From assembly GCA_002389905.1 (NCBI GenBank), contig DGRE01000015.1, forward strand, positions 1-42,259: 42,259 nucleotides of DNA, in the 5' to 3' direction. How positions within the stretch are numbered: position 1 is the stretch's first letter; every line of letters begins with the position of its first letter. This document shows, piece by piece, positions 14,306 to 21,840 of this stretch. The notes under the pieces are model-generated. The model saw nothing but the letters and a program-made list of their open reading frames with translations, made no database searches and had not been told where the DNA came from. Position numbers and translations under genes: made by a program. This stretch comes from Hungatella sp. UBA4396 (GTDB lineage Bacteria > Bacillota > Clostridia > Lachnospirales > Lachnospiraceae).

Positions 14306-14805
14306 AATTTTGGTTTGGCATGGACTGGCGTGCTTGACAGTATTTTCGTCTTAACTCTGTCAAGCACCATCTCCACATCTCCAACAGCAATGTAATGGTT
14401 TTCAAATGCCTGCACAATTTCTTTTACACATTCTGCAAAATGATCTACCTCTTTCGGTTCAACAAACTTCACGCCTACTCGTTCCACCTCGTTTTTGTTG
14501 TACTTGTGGACCATATGCCCAAACTTTACTCTATCGATATACAAATCTGCCTGTACAGTTCCGCCTCCGATTCCTCCCATTTCTCCAATAGCTTCCTTAA
14601 GTGCCTGCTTCATTGTTTTCGTTTGACTCTTACGTAGTTCACACGCTTTACATACCACCATCATTGCGTGAATTACATCCGGGACCCTTTCGATTCCAAT
14701 GGTTCGTGATACTTTGAGCAATAACCCGGCTTGCTGGCAGAAGTATTCTTCATCCGTCATTCCATTACTTTTATTGAGAGAGCCCAAAAAACCATTCTGT
14801 TTCAT
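14302..14805 (-). CDS. Phage hypothetical protein
   Basis: The 167-residue protein starts MKQNGFLGSLNKSNGMTDEEYFCQQ and is mostly helical, with VPDVIHAMMVVCKACELRKSQTKTMKQALKEAIGEMGG in the middle and a C-terminal helix pair. No family is recognised. AAAGGAGG lies before the ATG. It is the third gene of the early operon, after Cro and the excisionase-like protein, so it may have a regulatory role; this is inference from place alone. Confidence 0.65.
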   Translation of the reverse strand: MKQNGFLGSLNKSNGMTDEEYFCQQAGLLLKVSRTIGIERVPDVIHAMMVVCKACELRKSQTKTMKQALKEAIGEMGGIGGGTVQADLYIDRVKFGHMVHKYNKNEVERVGVKFVEPKEVDHFAECVKEIVQAFENHYIAVGDVEMVLDRVKTKILSSTPVHAKPKF

Positions 14806-14820
14806 CTTATATCCTCCTTT

Positions 14821-15027
14821 TTAATGTGATGTTGTTACTGGTTCAGCATTTGCCGCTGGATACTGCTCGATAAATCTCTCCAGATCAGTTCCCCGTATCT
14901 TTTTAGATCCAAGGACCAAACACGGAATCTGCCCTTCGTTAATAAGCTCATAGACTCCAGCCGGATTTGTTTTCAGAACCTTGGCTACTTCCTTGACGGT
15001 ATACAATGGTTCATACGGTCTTACCAC
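14821..15027 (-). CDS. Excisionase-family DNA-binding protein (HTH_17)
   Basis: The 68-residue product has the MerR/excisionase-like winged HTH pattern: YTVKEVAKVLKTNPAGVYELINEGQIPCLVLGSKKIRGTDLERFIEQ. In temperate phages, proteins of this family bend DNA at the attachment site or regulate early genes. It is the second gene after cro. The GTG start overlaps the Cro stop by one base (TAGTG). It is the best excisionase candidate for the integrase at 17060, but it could be only a transcription factor. Confidence 0.8.
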   Translation of the reverse strand: MVRPYEPLYTVKEVAKVLKTNPAGVYELINEGQIPCLVLGSKKIRGTDLERFIEQYPAANAEPVTTSH

Positions 15028-15236
15028 TAATGATCTTCCTCCTTTTCTGTTTTTTCATAGAAATACTCCATGGGAACACCAAAATACTCTGACAGGGCCA
15101 TTAACTTATCGGCTTTGGGGTTGTATCTTCCATACTTCCAATTAGTTAGAGTTGCTGTTGACACTCCTGTTTGCTTGGCAACTTCATAATCTGTTACGCT
15201 TGCCTTGTCTCTTAAATCTGCGTATTTTTGATACAA
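15027..15236 (-). CDS. Cro-like HTH repressor
   Basis: The 69-residue XRE-family protein has the HTH segment TDYEVAKQTGVSTATLTNWKYGRY and the typical tail KADKLMALSEYFGVPMEYFYE. Its recognition-helix region (TATLTNWKYGRY) is nearly the same as that of the CI-like protein on the other strand (TATISNWKAGRY), so both should read the same operators. It is the first gene of the leftward early operon. TTG start at 15236 with AGGAGG 7 bases upstream, after a leader of about 125 bases. Confidence 0.88.
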   Translation of the reverse strand: MYQKYADLRDKASVTDYEVAKQTGVSTATLTNWKYGRYNPKADKLMALSEYFGVPMEYFYEKTEKEEDH

Positions 15237-15261
15237 ATCTACACCTCCTATTTAAAATCTA

Positions 15262-15290
15262 TTGACATTAGCTTAGTTTTCTAATATAAT
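15262..15290 (+). promoter_or_regulatory. Consensus SigA promoter toward the cI-like gene
   Basis: A perfect TTGACA (15262-15267), 17 bases, TATAAT (15285-15290) on the plus strand. It would give the repressor gene a leader of about 145 bases. An operator-like element (15267-15281) fills its spacer, so autoregulation is likely. Confidence 0.75.
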
Positions 15291-15360
15291 TGTGATGTCG
15301 GTCAAAGTTATAAAAGAAAACTATGCTAATCCCTTTTGTTTAGCTTCCATATCAAAGCTA
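15267..15360. promoter_or_regulatory. Operator-like repeats in the cI/cro switch
   Basis: ATTAGCTTAGTTTTC (15267-15281) recurs inverted as GAAAACTATGCTAAT (15316-15330), matching at 14 of 15 positions. A third dyad TAGCTT-N8-AAGCTA lies at 15341-15360. These probably bind the CI-like and Cro-like proteins. Confidence 0.6.
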
Positions 15361-15367
15361 TGTCCAT

Positions 15368-15396
15368 ATAATAGCATTGATTTCAAAGCGTGTCAA
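15368..15396 (-). promoter_or_regulatory. Early lytic promoter for cro and the early operon
   Basis: On the minus strand: TTGACA (15396-15391), 17 bases, TATTAT (15373-15368). It faces the plus-strand promoter at 15262, so the two transcripts converge and overlap for about 65 bases. Confidence 0.7.
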
Positions 15397-15440
15397 TAGG
15401 GTTTGGTTTGTTTTTCAAACTTATTTTTAAGAGGTGCTAT

Positions 15441-15905
15441 ATGTATGATATTTTTGAGAAATTATGTGAGCAAAACAAGGTAACGCCATATCGGGTCTGC
15501 AAGGAAACAGGGGTAACTACTGCAACAATAAGCAACTGGAAGGCAGGACGGTATGTCCCAAAGCAAGATAAAATGAAAAAAATTGCAGATTATTTTGGAG
15601 TAACCGTTGACTACCTTATGACAGGAAAAGAGTCTTCAGAAGAAAAAGAGGAATCAGAGCTTAATGCCAGAGATAGGCGCGATATAGCAAAGGACCTTGA
15701 CCGTATTATGGGAGAAATCGCAAATGACGATGACAGTCCCCTGTATTACAACGGGGAACCTATAGCGGGGAATAAAATAGACCTACTTAGAAATGCTATT
15801 GAAGTTGCCTTGGAAGATGCTAAAAAGAAAAATAAAGAAACCTATCGACCCTATAAATACAAAGCCAGACCCAAGAAAGGAAAAGCGCCTGCAGACGGTG
15901 AATAA
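15441..15905 (+). CDS. CI-like prophage repressor (XRE family, no peptidase domain)
   Basis: The 154-residue product has an N-terminal XRE HTH (residues about 1-63: TPYRVCKETGVTTATISNWKAGRYVPKQDKMKKIADYFGV) and a C-terminal acidic-then-basic region without an S24 peptidase domain. It should hold the prophage silent by binding the operators at 15267-15360. Because it lacks a self-cleaving domain, induction probably depends on the ImmA-type peptidase encoded 3 bases downstream, as known for ImmR/ImmA of ICEBs1 and phi105. ATG at 15441 with GAGG 6 bases before it; the longer frame from 15390 has no ribosome site. Confidence 0.88.
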   Translation: MYDIFEKLCEQNKVTPYRVCKETGVTTATISNWKAGRYVPKQDKMKKIADYFGVTVDYLMTGKESSEEKEESELNARDRRDIAKDLDRIMGEIANDDDSPLYYNGEPIAGNKIDLLRNAIEVALEDAKKKNKETYRPYKYKARPKKGKAPADGE

Positions 15906-15907
15906 AT

Positions 15908-16339
15908 TTGAATGATAAAATTATCAGGCTCGTAGCATACCTTATAAAAACATACAAAACAAATGATCCCGAACAAATCGCTGAATATCTGGGTGTCACT
16001 GTTATACGGATGCCGCTTGATGATATGGCCGGTTTCTATAAATGCATTAAACGTAGAAAATATATATTCCTTAATTCGGATATCGAAGATGATAGCTTTA
16101 CAAAGATAGTACTCTCGCATGAATTAGGGCACTCCATTATGCACCCTCGTGAAAATTGTGCATTTATGAATAAGCATACATTGCTATTAACGTCTAAAAT
16201 TGAGCGCCAGGCAAATATCTTCACCGCGTATTTTCTGATTACAAATAAATTATTGGATGAATATAAGGACTTTACGAGAGAACAATTCTGTAATTGTACT
16301 GGATACCCGGAAGAGCTGTTAGAATTAAGATTAAAATAG
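15908..16339 (+). CDS. immA: ImmA/IrrE-type metallopeptidase
   Basis: The 143-residue product carries the zinc peptidase motif HELGH at residues 71-75 (VLSHELGHSIMHP) and a downstream E in IERQANIFTAYFL, the family's third ligand and helper region. By analogy with ImmA it would cleave the CI-like repressor encoded just upstream and so induce the prophage. TTG start at 15908 with only a weak ribosome site, which suggests low or coupled translation. It shares the lysogeny transcript with the repressor. Confidence 0.9.
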   Translation: MNDKIIRLVAYLIKTYKTNDPEQIAEYLGVTVIRMPLDDMAGFYKCIKRRKYIFLNSDIEDDSFTKIVLSHELGHSIMHPRENCAFMNKHTLLLTSKIERQANIFTAYFLITNKLLDEYKDFTREQFCNCTGYPEELLELRLK

Positions 16340-16390
16340 CCAATGGCATTTTAATAAAAAAACAAAAGATAAGAAAAGAGGAAAAAGAGT

Positions 16391-16834
16391 ATGGGAAAAG
16401 AGAAACCATCAACAAAGAAATGTAAATACTGTCAAACTGAAATCGATGCAAAAGCAAAAGTATGCCCTGTTTGCAAAAGGACTTTGAAATCGCATGGGTG
16501 TTTAGCTGGGATTTTCTCAATTATAATTGTCTTTACTGGTATTTTTGTTCTTAGCACCGCCATGAACGATGGTATCCAAAAAGAAGTCTCAGGAGTTTCG
16601 GATAAAAGCGAATATATAACTTTAGATGAATACAATCAGGTTGATACAGGAATGACTTATGAAGAGGTGCAAGACATTATTGGTGGCGCAGGCACCATTT
16701 CTTCTCAAGTGGAATCTAATGGTTATAAAATTGTTATAGTCACTTGGTATGGAAACGGAACAGCCGGTTCTAATGCTAACGTAACATTTACAAATAATTC
16801 TGTTTCAGGAAAGGCGCAAGTAGGACTCAAATAA
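16391..16834 (+). CDS. Zinc-ribbon, membrane-anchored DUF3862 (BLIP-like) protein
   Basis: The 147-residue product has three parts. A zinc ribbon (C11-x2-C14...C25-x2-C28) comes first, then one membrane span (about residues 37-57), and then an outer domain of about 80 residues. That domain matches the DUF3862/SmpA-like fold (DEYNQVDTGMTYEEVQDIIGGAGT, VTWYGNGTAGSNANVTFTNNSV, KAQVGLK). The fold is related to beta-lactamase inhibitor protein modules, but the substrate here is unknown. As part of the lysogeny transcript it is likely made in the lysogen and so may change the host surface or block superinfection. AGAGGAAAAAG precedes the ATG. Confidence 0.82.
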   Translation: MGKEKPSTKKCKYCQTEIDAKAKVCPVCKRTLKSHGCLAGIFSIIIVFTGIFVLSTAMNDGIQKEVSGVSDKSEYITLDEYNQVDTGMTYEEVQDIIGGAGTISSQVESNGYKIVIVTWYGNGTAGSNANVTFTNNSVSGKAQVGLK

Positions 16835-16891
16835 AAGCAAACTGGACCTGTAATCATTAAAGACTGCCCCGGTCAAATATGGGGGAGCTCT

Positions 16892-16927
16892 AAAAAAGAA
16901 AACCGCCCCGACTGCAATCGGAACGGC
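16892..16927 (-). terminator. Intrinsic terminator, minus strand
   Basis: On the minus strand GCCGTTCCGA pairs with TCGGGGCGGT (10 pairs including G-U) and is followed by TTTTCTTTTTT. It would stop leftward read-through from the host side before it enters the lysogeny genes antisense. Confidence 0.6.
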
Positions 16928-16962
16928 TTTACATAGATTTCTCTTACCGGGTGTTCTGGAAA

Positions 16963-16994
16963 GATATAATCACCTTAGACAAGTGAATTATATC
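16963..16994. repeat. Inverted repeat before the integrase gene
   Basis: GATATAATCAC (16963-16973) and GTGAATTATATC (16983-16994) form a near-perfect dyad with one bulge. It may terminate the repressor transcript or bind a regulator of the integrase. Nothing else is evident in 16835-17059 apart from the minus-strand terminator. Confidence 0.5.
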
Positions 16995-17059
16995 ATTTTC
17001 GATGCATCCTTGCAAGAGGGTGTATTTATTTTACCCAAAAACAGAAAGGAATCAATAAT

Positions 17060-18331
17060 ATGGGACAACTAAGAACAAGAAAAAGAGGAGCCACTTGGCA
17101 ATACAGCTTTGAAGCGGCCAGAGTGGAGGGGCAGCGCAAATCCATCATGAAAGGAGGTTTTCGCACCAAGGAAGAGGCCATCAAGGCCGGCACGCAGGCT
17201 ATGAACGAATATAACAGTTCCGGCCAATCCTATGCTCCATCAGAACTAAGTGTAGCAGATTATCTTGACTACTGGTTTGATAACTACTGCAAAATGAACT
17301 TAAAATACAATACCCAGCTGGGGTACATTAAGATTATTGAAAGTCATCTAAAGCCCCGGTACGGTCAGTATAAGTTGAAGTCGGTGACTACGGCTGCTAT
17401 TCAGGAGCATATCAATCAGTTGAAAATTCAGGGTCTTTCACGATCATCCGTAGTCGGCATACTATCTGTATTATCAGCAGCCTATGAATATGCTATTGAG
17501 CCACTAGCCTATGTCCGGGAAAATCCTTGTGATCGTGCCAGGATGCCAAGGTTTGAGCGTAAACCAAAAGAACGATATATTATATCACCAGAAGACTTTA
17601 AACGTATTTTAGATCGTTTCCCTGAGGATAATATATTTCACATTCCCCTTTTGATAGGATATTTTACTGGATTGCGGATCAGCGAAACCTTCGCACTTAC
17701 ATGGGATGACATAGACCTGGAAAATCGAACTCTTACGATAAATAAAGCAGTTCAAAAACGCAACTACGGTGTAGACATCAGAAAAGCTGCGATGCATAAA
17801 GGCGAAAAAAAAGAAAAATCAGCATGGTATTTCAGCAGCACCAAAACAGAAAGCTCCAACCGCACAATTAAGTTTGGTGATACTCTGTATAAAGCTTTAA
17901 AGCACGCCAAAACTGTCCAAAAGAAAAATCGCTTATTATATGGGGAATATTATACAGAGCACTACTTGAGACCTGAAAAGGACGAAAAGGGCAATACAAT
18001 CTATCGAATTATACCTGTAGAGCAACACATAGAATGTGCTCTAAAAAAAGTAAAGATGGTTTGCATTAGAGAAAATGGAGAATATGTCAATAGTGATTCG
18101 CTCAAATATTGCAGCCGGGTAATACATAATGAGTTAAAGATTGCCTTTGATTATCACTCTATGCGTCACACTCATGCCACAATGCTTATAGAGAATGGTG
18201 CTGATGTTAAAGACGTGCAGGTCCGTTTAGGTCATTCAAACATCGGCACCACTTTACAAACCTACACACATGCAACCGATACCATGGCTTCCAAAAGCGT
18301 AGATATATTTGAAAAGGCAGCCTCCATTTGA
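17060..18331 (+). CDS. int: Prophage integrase, tyrosine recombinase
   Basis: The 423-residue enzyme integrates and excises the prophage. An AP2-like arm-binding domain (about residues 1-55; WQYSFEAARVEGQRKSIMKGGF) is followed by a SAM-like core-binding domain (65-165) and the catalytic domain with R206 (TGLR), K262, H366 and R369 (HSMRH), H392 and Y402. This full architecture is typical of Tn916/phage integrases of Firmicutes. It is the outermost prophage gene and its stop is 74 bases from the 3' end of the host rlmD-like gene, which points to that gene as the target. The ATG has GAAAGGA upstream. Confidence 0.95.
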   Translation: MGQLRTRKRGATWQYSFEAARVEGQRKSIMKGGFRTKEEAIKAGTQAMNEYNSSGQSYAPSELSVADYLDYWFDNYCKMNLKYNTQLGYIKIIESHLKPRYGQYKLKSVTTAAIQEHINQLKIQGLSRSSVVGILSVLSAAYEYAIEPLAYVRENPCDRARMPRFERKPKERYIISPEDFKRILDRFPEDNIFHIPLLIGYFTGLRISETFALTWDDIDLENRTLTINKAVQKRNYGVDIRKAAMHKGEKKEKSAWYFSSTKTESSNRTIKFGDTLYKALKHAKTVQKKNRLLYGEYYTEHYLRPEKDEKGNTIYRIIPVEQHIECALKKVKMVCIRENGEYVNSDSLKYCSRVIHNELKIAFDYHSMRHTHATMLIENGADVKDVQVRLGHSNIGTTLQTYTHATDTMASKSVDIFEKAASI

Positions 18332-18360
18332 CAACATCTCAGAAAAGGGTTGTCAAATGG
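18324..18360. repeat. Perfect 12-bp inverted repeat overlapping the integrase stop
   Basis: CCATTTGACAAC (18324-18335) and GTTGTCAAATGG (18349-18360) with a 13-base gap; the stop codon is within the first arm. A further GTTGTCA follows at once. No T-run follows, so a classic terminator is unlikely; integrase arm or core binding is possible. Confidence 0.8.
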
Positions 18361-18404
18361 TTGTCATTGCCTACTGTAGCCAAACAAAAGTATTGCGTAA
18401 CCCC

Positions 18405-18450
18405 TTATTTTATGCGGGATAGTAAGCATACTGTTTCCACATGACTACTC
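18405..18450. other. Putative prophage attachment site in the 3' end of rlmD
   Basis: The integrase lies immediately beside the 3' end of the rRNA methyltransferase gene, and insertion into the end of rumA/rlmD-type genes is known for Gram-positive integrative elements. The conserved ending HVETVCLL is intact, so the element probably restores the last codons. The core cannot be defined without the other prophage end. Confidence 0.45.
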
Positions 18451-19772
18451 CACCCAAACATATCGCACCCCCGAACCTTCACTACCTCATATCCTCTATC
18501 CGCCAAATACCTCATATCCCTGGCCAAAGTAGCTGAATCACAGCTCACATACACCACTCTCTTAGGCGCCATCTTCACAATGGTTTCCAGGCACATTTCA
18601 TCACATCCCTTCCTGGGCGGGTCTACCACGATTACGTCGGCGTATACATGATTTTTTTCAAACTGCTCCGGCAAAACCTCTTCTGCCTTTCCTACAAAAA
18701 ACTCCACGTTGTCAATCCCATTTAACCTGGCATTTTCTCTGGCATCCTCGATGGCTTGGGGCACGATTTCCACTCCATATACTTTTTTTGCCTTCTGGGC
18801 TAAAAATAAAGAGATAGTTCCAATCCCGCAGTAAAGGTCCCATACAACCTCTCCGCCTGTAAGTCCGGCATATTCAAGGGCGGTGCCGTATAGTTTTTCT
18901 GTTTGTACAGGATTTACCTGGTAAAATGATAATGGGGAAATACGGTATTTTACTTCTCCGATGTAATCTGTGATGTAGCCTGGACCATGAAGGTTTTCTA
19001 CTTTATTGCCCAGGATTACATTGGTTTGTTCTGTATTTATATTAAGGGAAATGCTGGTCATTCCGGGGATTTGCAATAGGCTTTCAACTAATTCTTCCTT
19101 ATGAGGTAAACCTCTCCCATTGATAACCTGACAGACCATGATCTCTCCTGTTTTAAATCCTTTGCGGATTAATGTGTGGCGGATTAGGCCTTTATGGGAG
19201 GATTCATCATAGGGGCTGAGTCCATGCTTTTCCATGTGCGTCTTAATCCTTTGTAAAACCTCGCGGTTTTCTTCTACTCCTAACAGGCAATCGTCGCATC
19301 CAATAATCGTATGGCTTCTCCCTGCATAAAACCCGGCAATGATGTTTCCTTCCTTATCCACTCCCCAGGGGAACTGGGCCTTGTTTCGATATCTCCAGGG
19401 ATCATCCATTCCCATGATGGGAAGCATGGGGATGTCTTTAAAGCCTCCGATTCTGGTGATGTTATTGTAAATCTTTCTCTCCTTGTACTTAAGCTGCTCC
19501 TCATAGCTCATGGCCTGAAGCTGGCATCCGCCGCATTGTCTGGCTACCGGACACCGGGGCTCTATGCGGGCGGGGGAGGGGGTGATGATTCGTTCTAACC
19601 TTGCGAATCCGTAGGATTTTTTTGTTTTCATTACTTTGGCTTCTATTTTGTCACCGATGACTGTATCTTTGATAAACCAGGTGAAGCCATGGGTTTTTCC
19701 TATGCCTTCTCCGGTTTCGCTTATATCTTCAATAATTGTTTCTATAATGTCGTTTTTCTTCCAATCTGCCAT
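18405..19772 (-). CDS. rlmD: 23S rRNA (uracil-5-)-methyltransferase, RlmD/RumA family
   Basis: The 455-residue product methylates a uracil of 23S rRNA using AdoMet. A TRAM domain (residues 1-60) binds RNA; an iron-sulfur cluster motif follows (C74, C80, C83 in CPVARQCGGC). The C-terminal methyltransferase domain has VWDLYCGIGTISLFLA, VVDPPRKGC and the catalytic cysteine in VYVSCDSATLARD. The ATG at 19772 (MADWKKND) is chosen because it begins the TRAM domain and GGAG precedes it; the open frame continues to 19952 through a hairpin-rich repeat that is unlikely to be coding. Whether it acts like RlmD, RlmC or the dual RlmCD is not decided. The prophage sits at its 3' end. Confidence 0.93.
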   Translation of the reverse strand: MADWKKNDIIETIIEDISETGEGIGKTHGFTWFIKDTVIGDKIEAKVMKTKKSYGFARLERIITPSPARIEPRCPVARQCGGCQLQAMSYEEQLKYKERKIYNNITRIGGFKDIPMLPIMGMDDPWRYRNKAQFPWGVDKEGNIIAGFYAGRSHTIIGCDDCLLGVEENREVLQRIKTHMEKHGLSPYDESSHKGLIRHTLIRKGFKTGEIMVCQVINGRGLPHKEELVESLLQIPGMTSISLNINTEQTNVILGNKVENLHGPGYITDYIGEVKYRISPLSFYQVNPVQTEKLYGTALEYAGLTGGEVVWDLYCGIGTISLFLAQKAKKVYGVEIVPQAIEDARENARLNGIDNVEFFVGKAEEVLPEQFEKNHVYADVIVVDPPRKGCDEMCLETIVKMAPKRVVYVSCDSATLARDMRYLADRGYEVVKVRGCDMFGWSSHVETVCLLSRIK

Positions 19773-19824
19773 GGTATTGTATTCTCCAATCTGCATGTTT
19801 AAAGACTTGTTGTGAGGTGAGTCC

Positions 19825-19955
19825 GCAGTGCAAGCCATGGAATCCGAAGGATTCCATGGCTCACGGGCATTCGCCCTATGAAACAGGATTCGAATAAGTT
19901 TTTTCTTATGTGCAAGCACAACGAAAAAATTTATTCGCCTCCCGTTTCGCACTGC
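19825..19955. repeat. Multi-hairpin palindromic element upstream of rlmD
   Basis: An outer stem GCAGTGC (19825-19831) / GCACTGC (19949-19955) encloses three hairpins. They are GCCATGGAATCC-GAA-GGATTCCATGGC (19834-19860), GGGC-ATTC-GCCC (19865-19876), and CGAATAAGTTTTTTC / GAAAAAATTTATTCG (19891-19905 / 19923-19937). It looks like a repetitive intergenic element or a structured RNA. The rest of 19773-20007 holds nothing else I can name. Confidence 0.65.
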
Positions 19956-20002
19956 TCATTGCTTTCGTGAATATAGTTTACCCCCTTTCCCCCCAAGAAG
20001 CA

Positions 20003-20036
20003 AGATAATAAAAAAAACAGGAGCGGGACGCTCCTG
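20003..20036 (-). terminator. Intrinsic terminator after the RNA helicase gene
   Basis: On the minus strand CAGGAGCG-TCC-CGCTCCTG (20036-20018) is followed by TTTTTTTTATTATC. A second, overlapping pairing (GGAGCGGGAC at 20020-20029 with GTCCCGCTCC at 20064-20073) could compete with it. Confidence 0.9.
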
Positions 20037-20080
20037 GTAAGATATATAATCTCTTCCTTCTTTGTCCCGCTCCCGGAAAT

Positions 20081-21766
20081 TTATTTGCCTTTTCCGTTGG
20101 CTTTTTCCATATGGATATTCTTTCCTTTGATCTTTACATCCTTCATAGCCTTTAATACAGCATCCGCAGTCTCCCTCGGAACTTCTACAAAGGTGTACTT
20201 ATCATACATATCAATGCTTCCAACCATTCTTCCCGGCATTCCTGACTCTCCGGCAATGGCTCCCAGGATATCTCCCGGTTTCACATTCTGGTTCTTTCCA
20301 ATGTTGATGAACAGACGGGCCACATCTTCCCTGGAGGAGGAATCATATCTGCCGCCGCGGCTATTTCCATTTCCGCTTCCGCTTCCATTTCTGCCGCGTC
20401 CCCGGCCTGTGCTGCCGTAATTGTCCAGATCGTCAAGAGAGCGAGGTTCTCTTGTATCAATGATGTCCTCATTTTCCTCTCCTAACATCATCTTAAGCAG
20501 GGCTGCTGCCAGATCCAGAGAGGTATAATCCTCTTCCAGAATCTTTTTCTCAATGATGTTTACCATCTTGCTTAAATCCGAATCATTGATGGTATCCGCC
20601 ACACTTTCTAAAAGCTTATCAACCTTAATAGCGGTTACGTCATTTAAAGAAGGAATGGCCTGGGGAACGATCTTGGTCTTGCAATAGCGCTGGATGTCAC
20701 GGAGCTTATAAACTTCCTTGCCCACCACAAAGCTGAATGCAATTCCTTCACGGCCTGCACGGCCTGTACGGCCGATTCTGTGTACATAATACTCATCGTC
20801 CTGGGGAAGGTCATAATTAAATACCGCTTCTACGTCGTCTACGTCGATTCCACGGGCTGCAACGTCGGTAGCCACAAGGATCTCTGTCTTACCGTTACGG
20901 AAGCTGTTCATGACCCTGTCACGCTGTATCTGCTTCAGATCACCGTGAAGGCCTTCCGCAAAGTATCCCCGTCCCTGAAGAGCCTGTACCAGCTCATCCA
21001 CCTGCTTTTTAGTATTGCAGAAAACAACGGAAAGCTTGGGTGCGTACATATCGAGAAGACGGCACATAACCTCCATCTTGCTCTTTGGCTTTACTTCATA
21101 ATAATACTGGGTAACCTTGGGAACGGTCAGTTCCTTTTTAACCACTTTAACGGTAACAGGCTCCTTCTGGAACTTTCTGGCTATTTCCATAATGGCCGAT
21201 GGCATGGTGGCGGAGAACATAACGGTCTGGCGCTCCTCCGGAAGCTGGCTTAAAATGGTTTCCATGTCCTCTAAAAATCCCATGTTCAGCATTTCATCAG
21301 CTTCATCCATGACCACTGTATGAACCTGGTCAAATTTCACGGTTTTACGGCGCATATGATCCATCACACGTCCGGGTGTTCCAATGATGATCTGAGTGCC
21401 ATCCTTTAAAGAACGGATCTGTTTTACAATATCCTGTCCTCCGTAAATCGGAACGACTTTGACGCCATGCATATATTTTGCAAGCCTGCGGACCTCATCT
21501 GCCACCTGAATGGCAAGCTCCCTGGTAGGGCAGAGGGCAACCGCCTGAAGCTTTTTTACTTTAGGATCAACTTTCTGAAGAAGGGGAATTCCAAACGCTG
21601 CTGTTTTACCGGTTCCTGTCTGAGCCTGACCGATAATATCCCTTTCCTCCATCTGCACCGGAATGGCCTGGGCCTGGATCGGAGATGCCTCCTCAAATCC
21701 CATATCTGCCACTGCACGCAGAATTCTCTCGTCTAACTGTAACTCATCAAATCTAACTGTCTCCAT
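20081..21766 (-). CDS. deaD: DEAD-box ATP-dependent RNA helicase (CsdA/DbpA type)
   Basis: The 561-residue helicase unwinds structured RNA, in ribosome assembly and RNA decay, and matters in the cold. The core shows the Q motif, Walker A AQTGTGKT (48-55), PTRELAIQ, DEAD at 154-157, the SAT motif (MFSATMP), HGDLKQIQRDRV, ATDVAARGIDV and HRIGRTGRAGR. A glycine/arginine-rich spacer (GRGRGRNGSGSGNGNSRGGR) leads to a C-terminal DbpA-type RNA-binding domain (RLFINIGKNQNVKPGDILGAIAGESGM...IHMEKANG), which in DbpA recognises 23S rRNA. The leader holds a terminator-like hairpin at 21841-21885. It is followed by a strong terminator and appears to be monocistronic. Confidence 0.95.
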   Translation of the reverse strand: METVRFDELQLDERILRAVADMGFEEASPIQAQAIPVQMEERDIIGQAQTGTGKTAAFGIPLLQKVDPKVKKLQAVALCPTRELAIQVADEVRRLAKYMHGVKVVPIYGGQDIVKQIRSLKDGTQIIIGTPGRVMDHMRRKTVKFDQVHTVVMDEADEMLNMGFLEDMETILSQLPEERQTVMFSATMPSAIMEIARKFQKEPVTVKVVKKELTVPKVTQYYYEVKPKSKMEVMCRLLDMYAPKLSVVFCNTKKQVDELVQALQGRGYFAEGLHGDLKQIQRDRVMNSFRNGKTEILVATDVAARGIDVDDVEAVFNYDLPQDDEYYVHRIGRTGRAGREGIAFSFVVGKEVYKLRDIQRYCKTKIVPQAIPSLNDVTAIKVDKLLESVADTINDSDLSKMVNIIEKKILEEDYTSLDLAAALLKMMLGEENEDIIDTREPRSLDDLDNYGSTGRGRGRNGSGSGNGNSRGGRYDSSSREDVARLFINIGKNQNVKPGDILGAIAGESGMPGRMVGSIDMYDKYTFVEVPRETADAVLKAMKDVKIKGKNIHMEKANGKGK

Positions 21767-21840
21767 AAATGATTAGTCCCTTTCTCATGGCTAGCCGGGT
21801 TCCCATGTTGCCGACCGCCTCACACACACTTTCGCAAATA

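Larger units (their letters stand above)
1..18440. mobile_element. Right part of a temperate prophage (early and lysogeny modules)
   Basis: Phage genes are continuous from the first base to the integrase stop at 18331. They include an antirepressor, ERF annealing protein, replisome organizer, helicase loader, YopX proteins, CI/Cro-type regulators and an integrase. The early genes are all on the minus strand and run off the left edge, so terminase and structural genes should lie outside the window. Genes to the right of 18405 are ordinary chromosomal genes. The right boundary is placed at the 3' end of the rlmD-like gene by inference; the other attachment half is not in view, so the exact edge is uncertain by some tens of bases. 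Confidence 0.9.

Noticed and set aside
18324..18360. Inverted repeat after the integrase as an intrinsic terminator
   Set aside because: The stem is perfect, but the loop is 13 bases and no T-run follows on either strand.
19773..19952. Open reading frame extending rlmD by 60 residues at its N-terminus
   Set aside because: It runs through a hairpin-rich repeat, has no family similarity in its translation, and the TRAM domain with a ribosome site begins at 19772.
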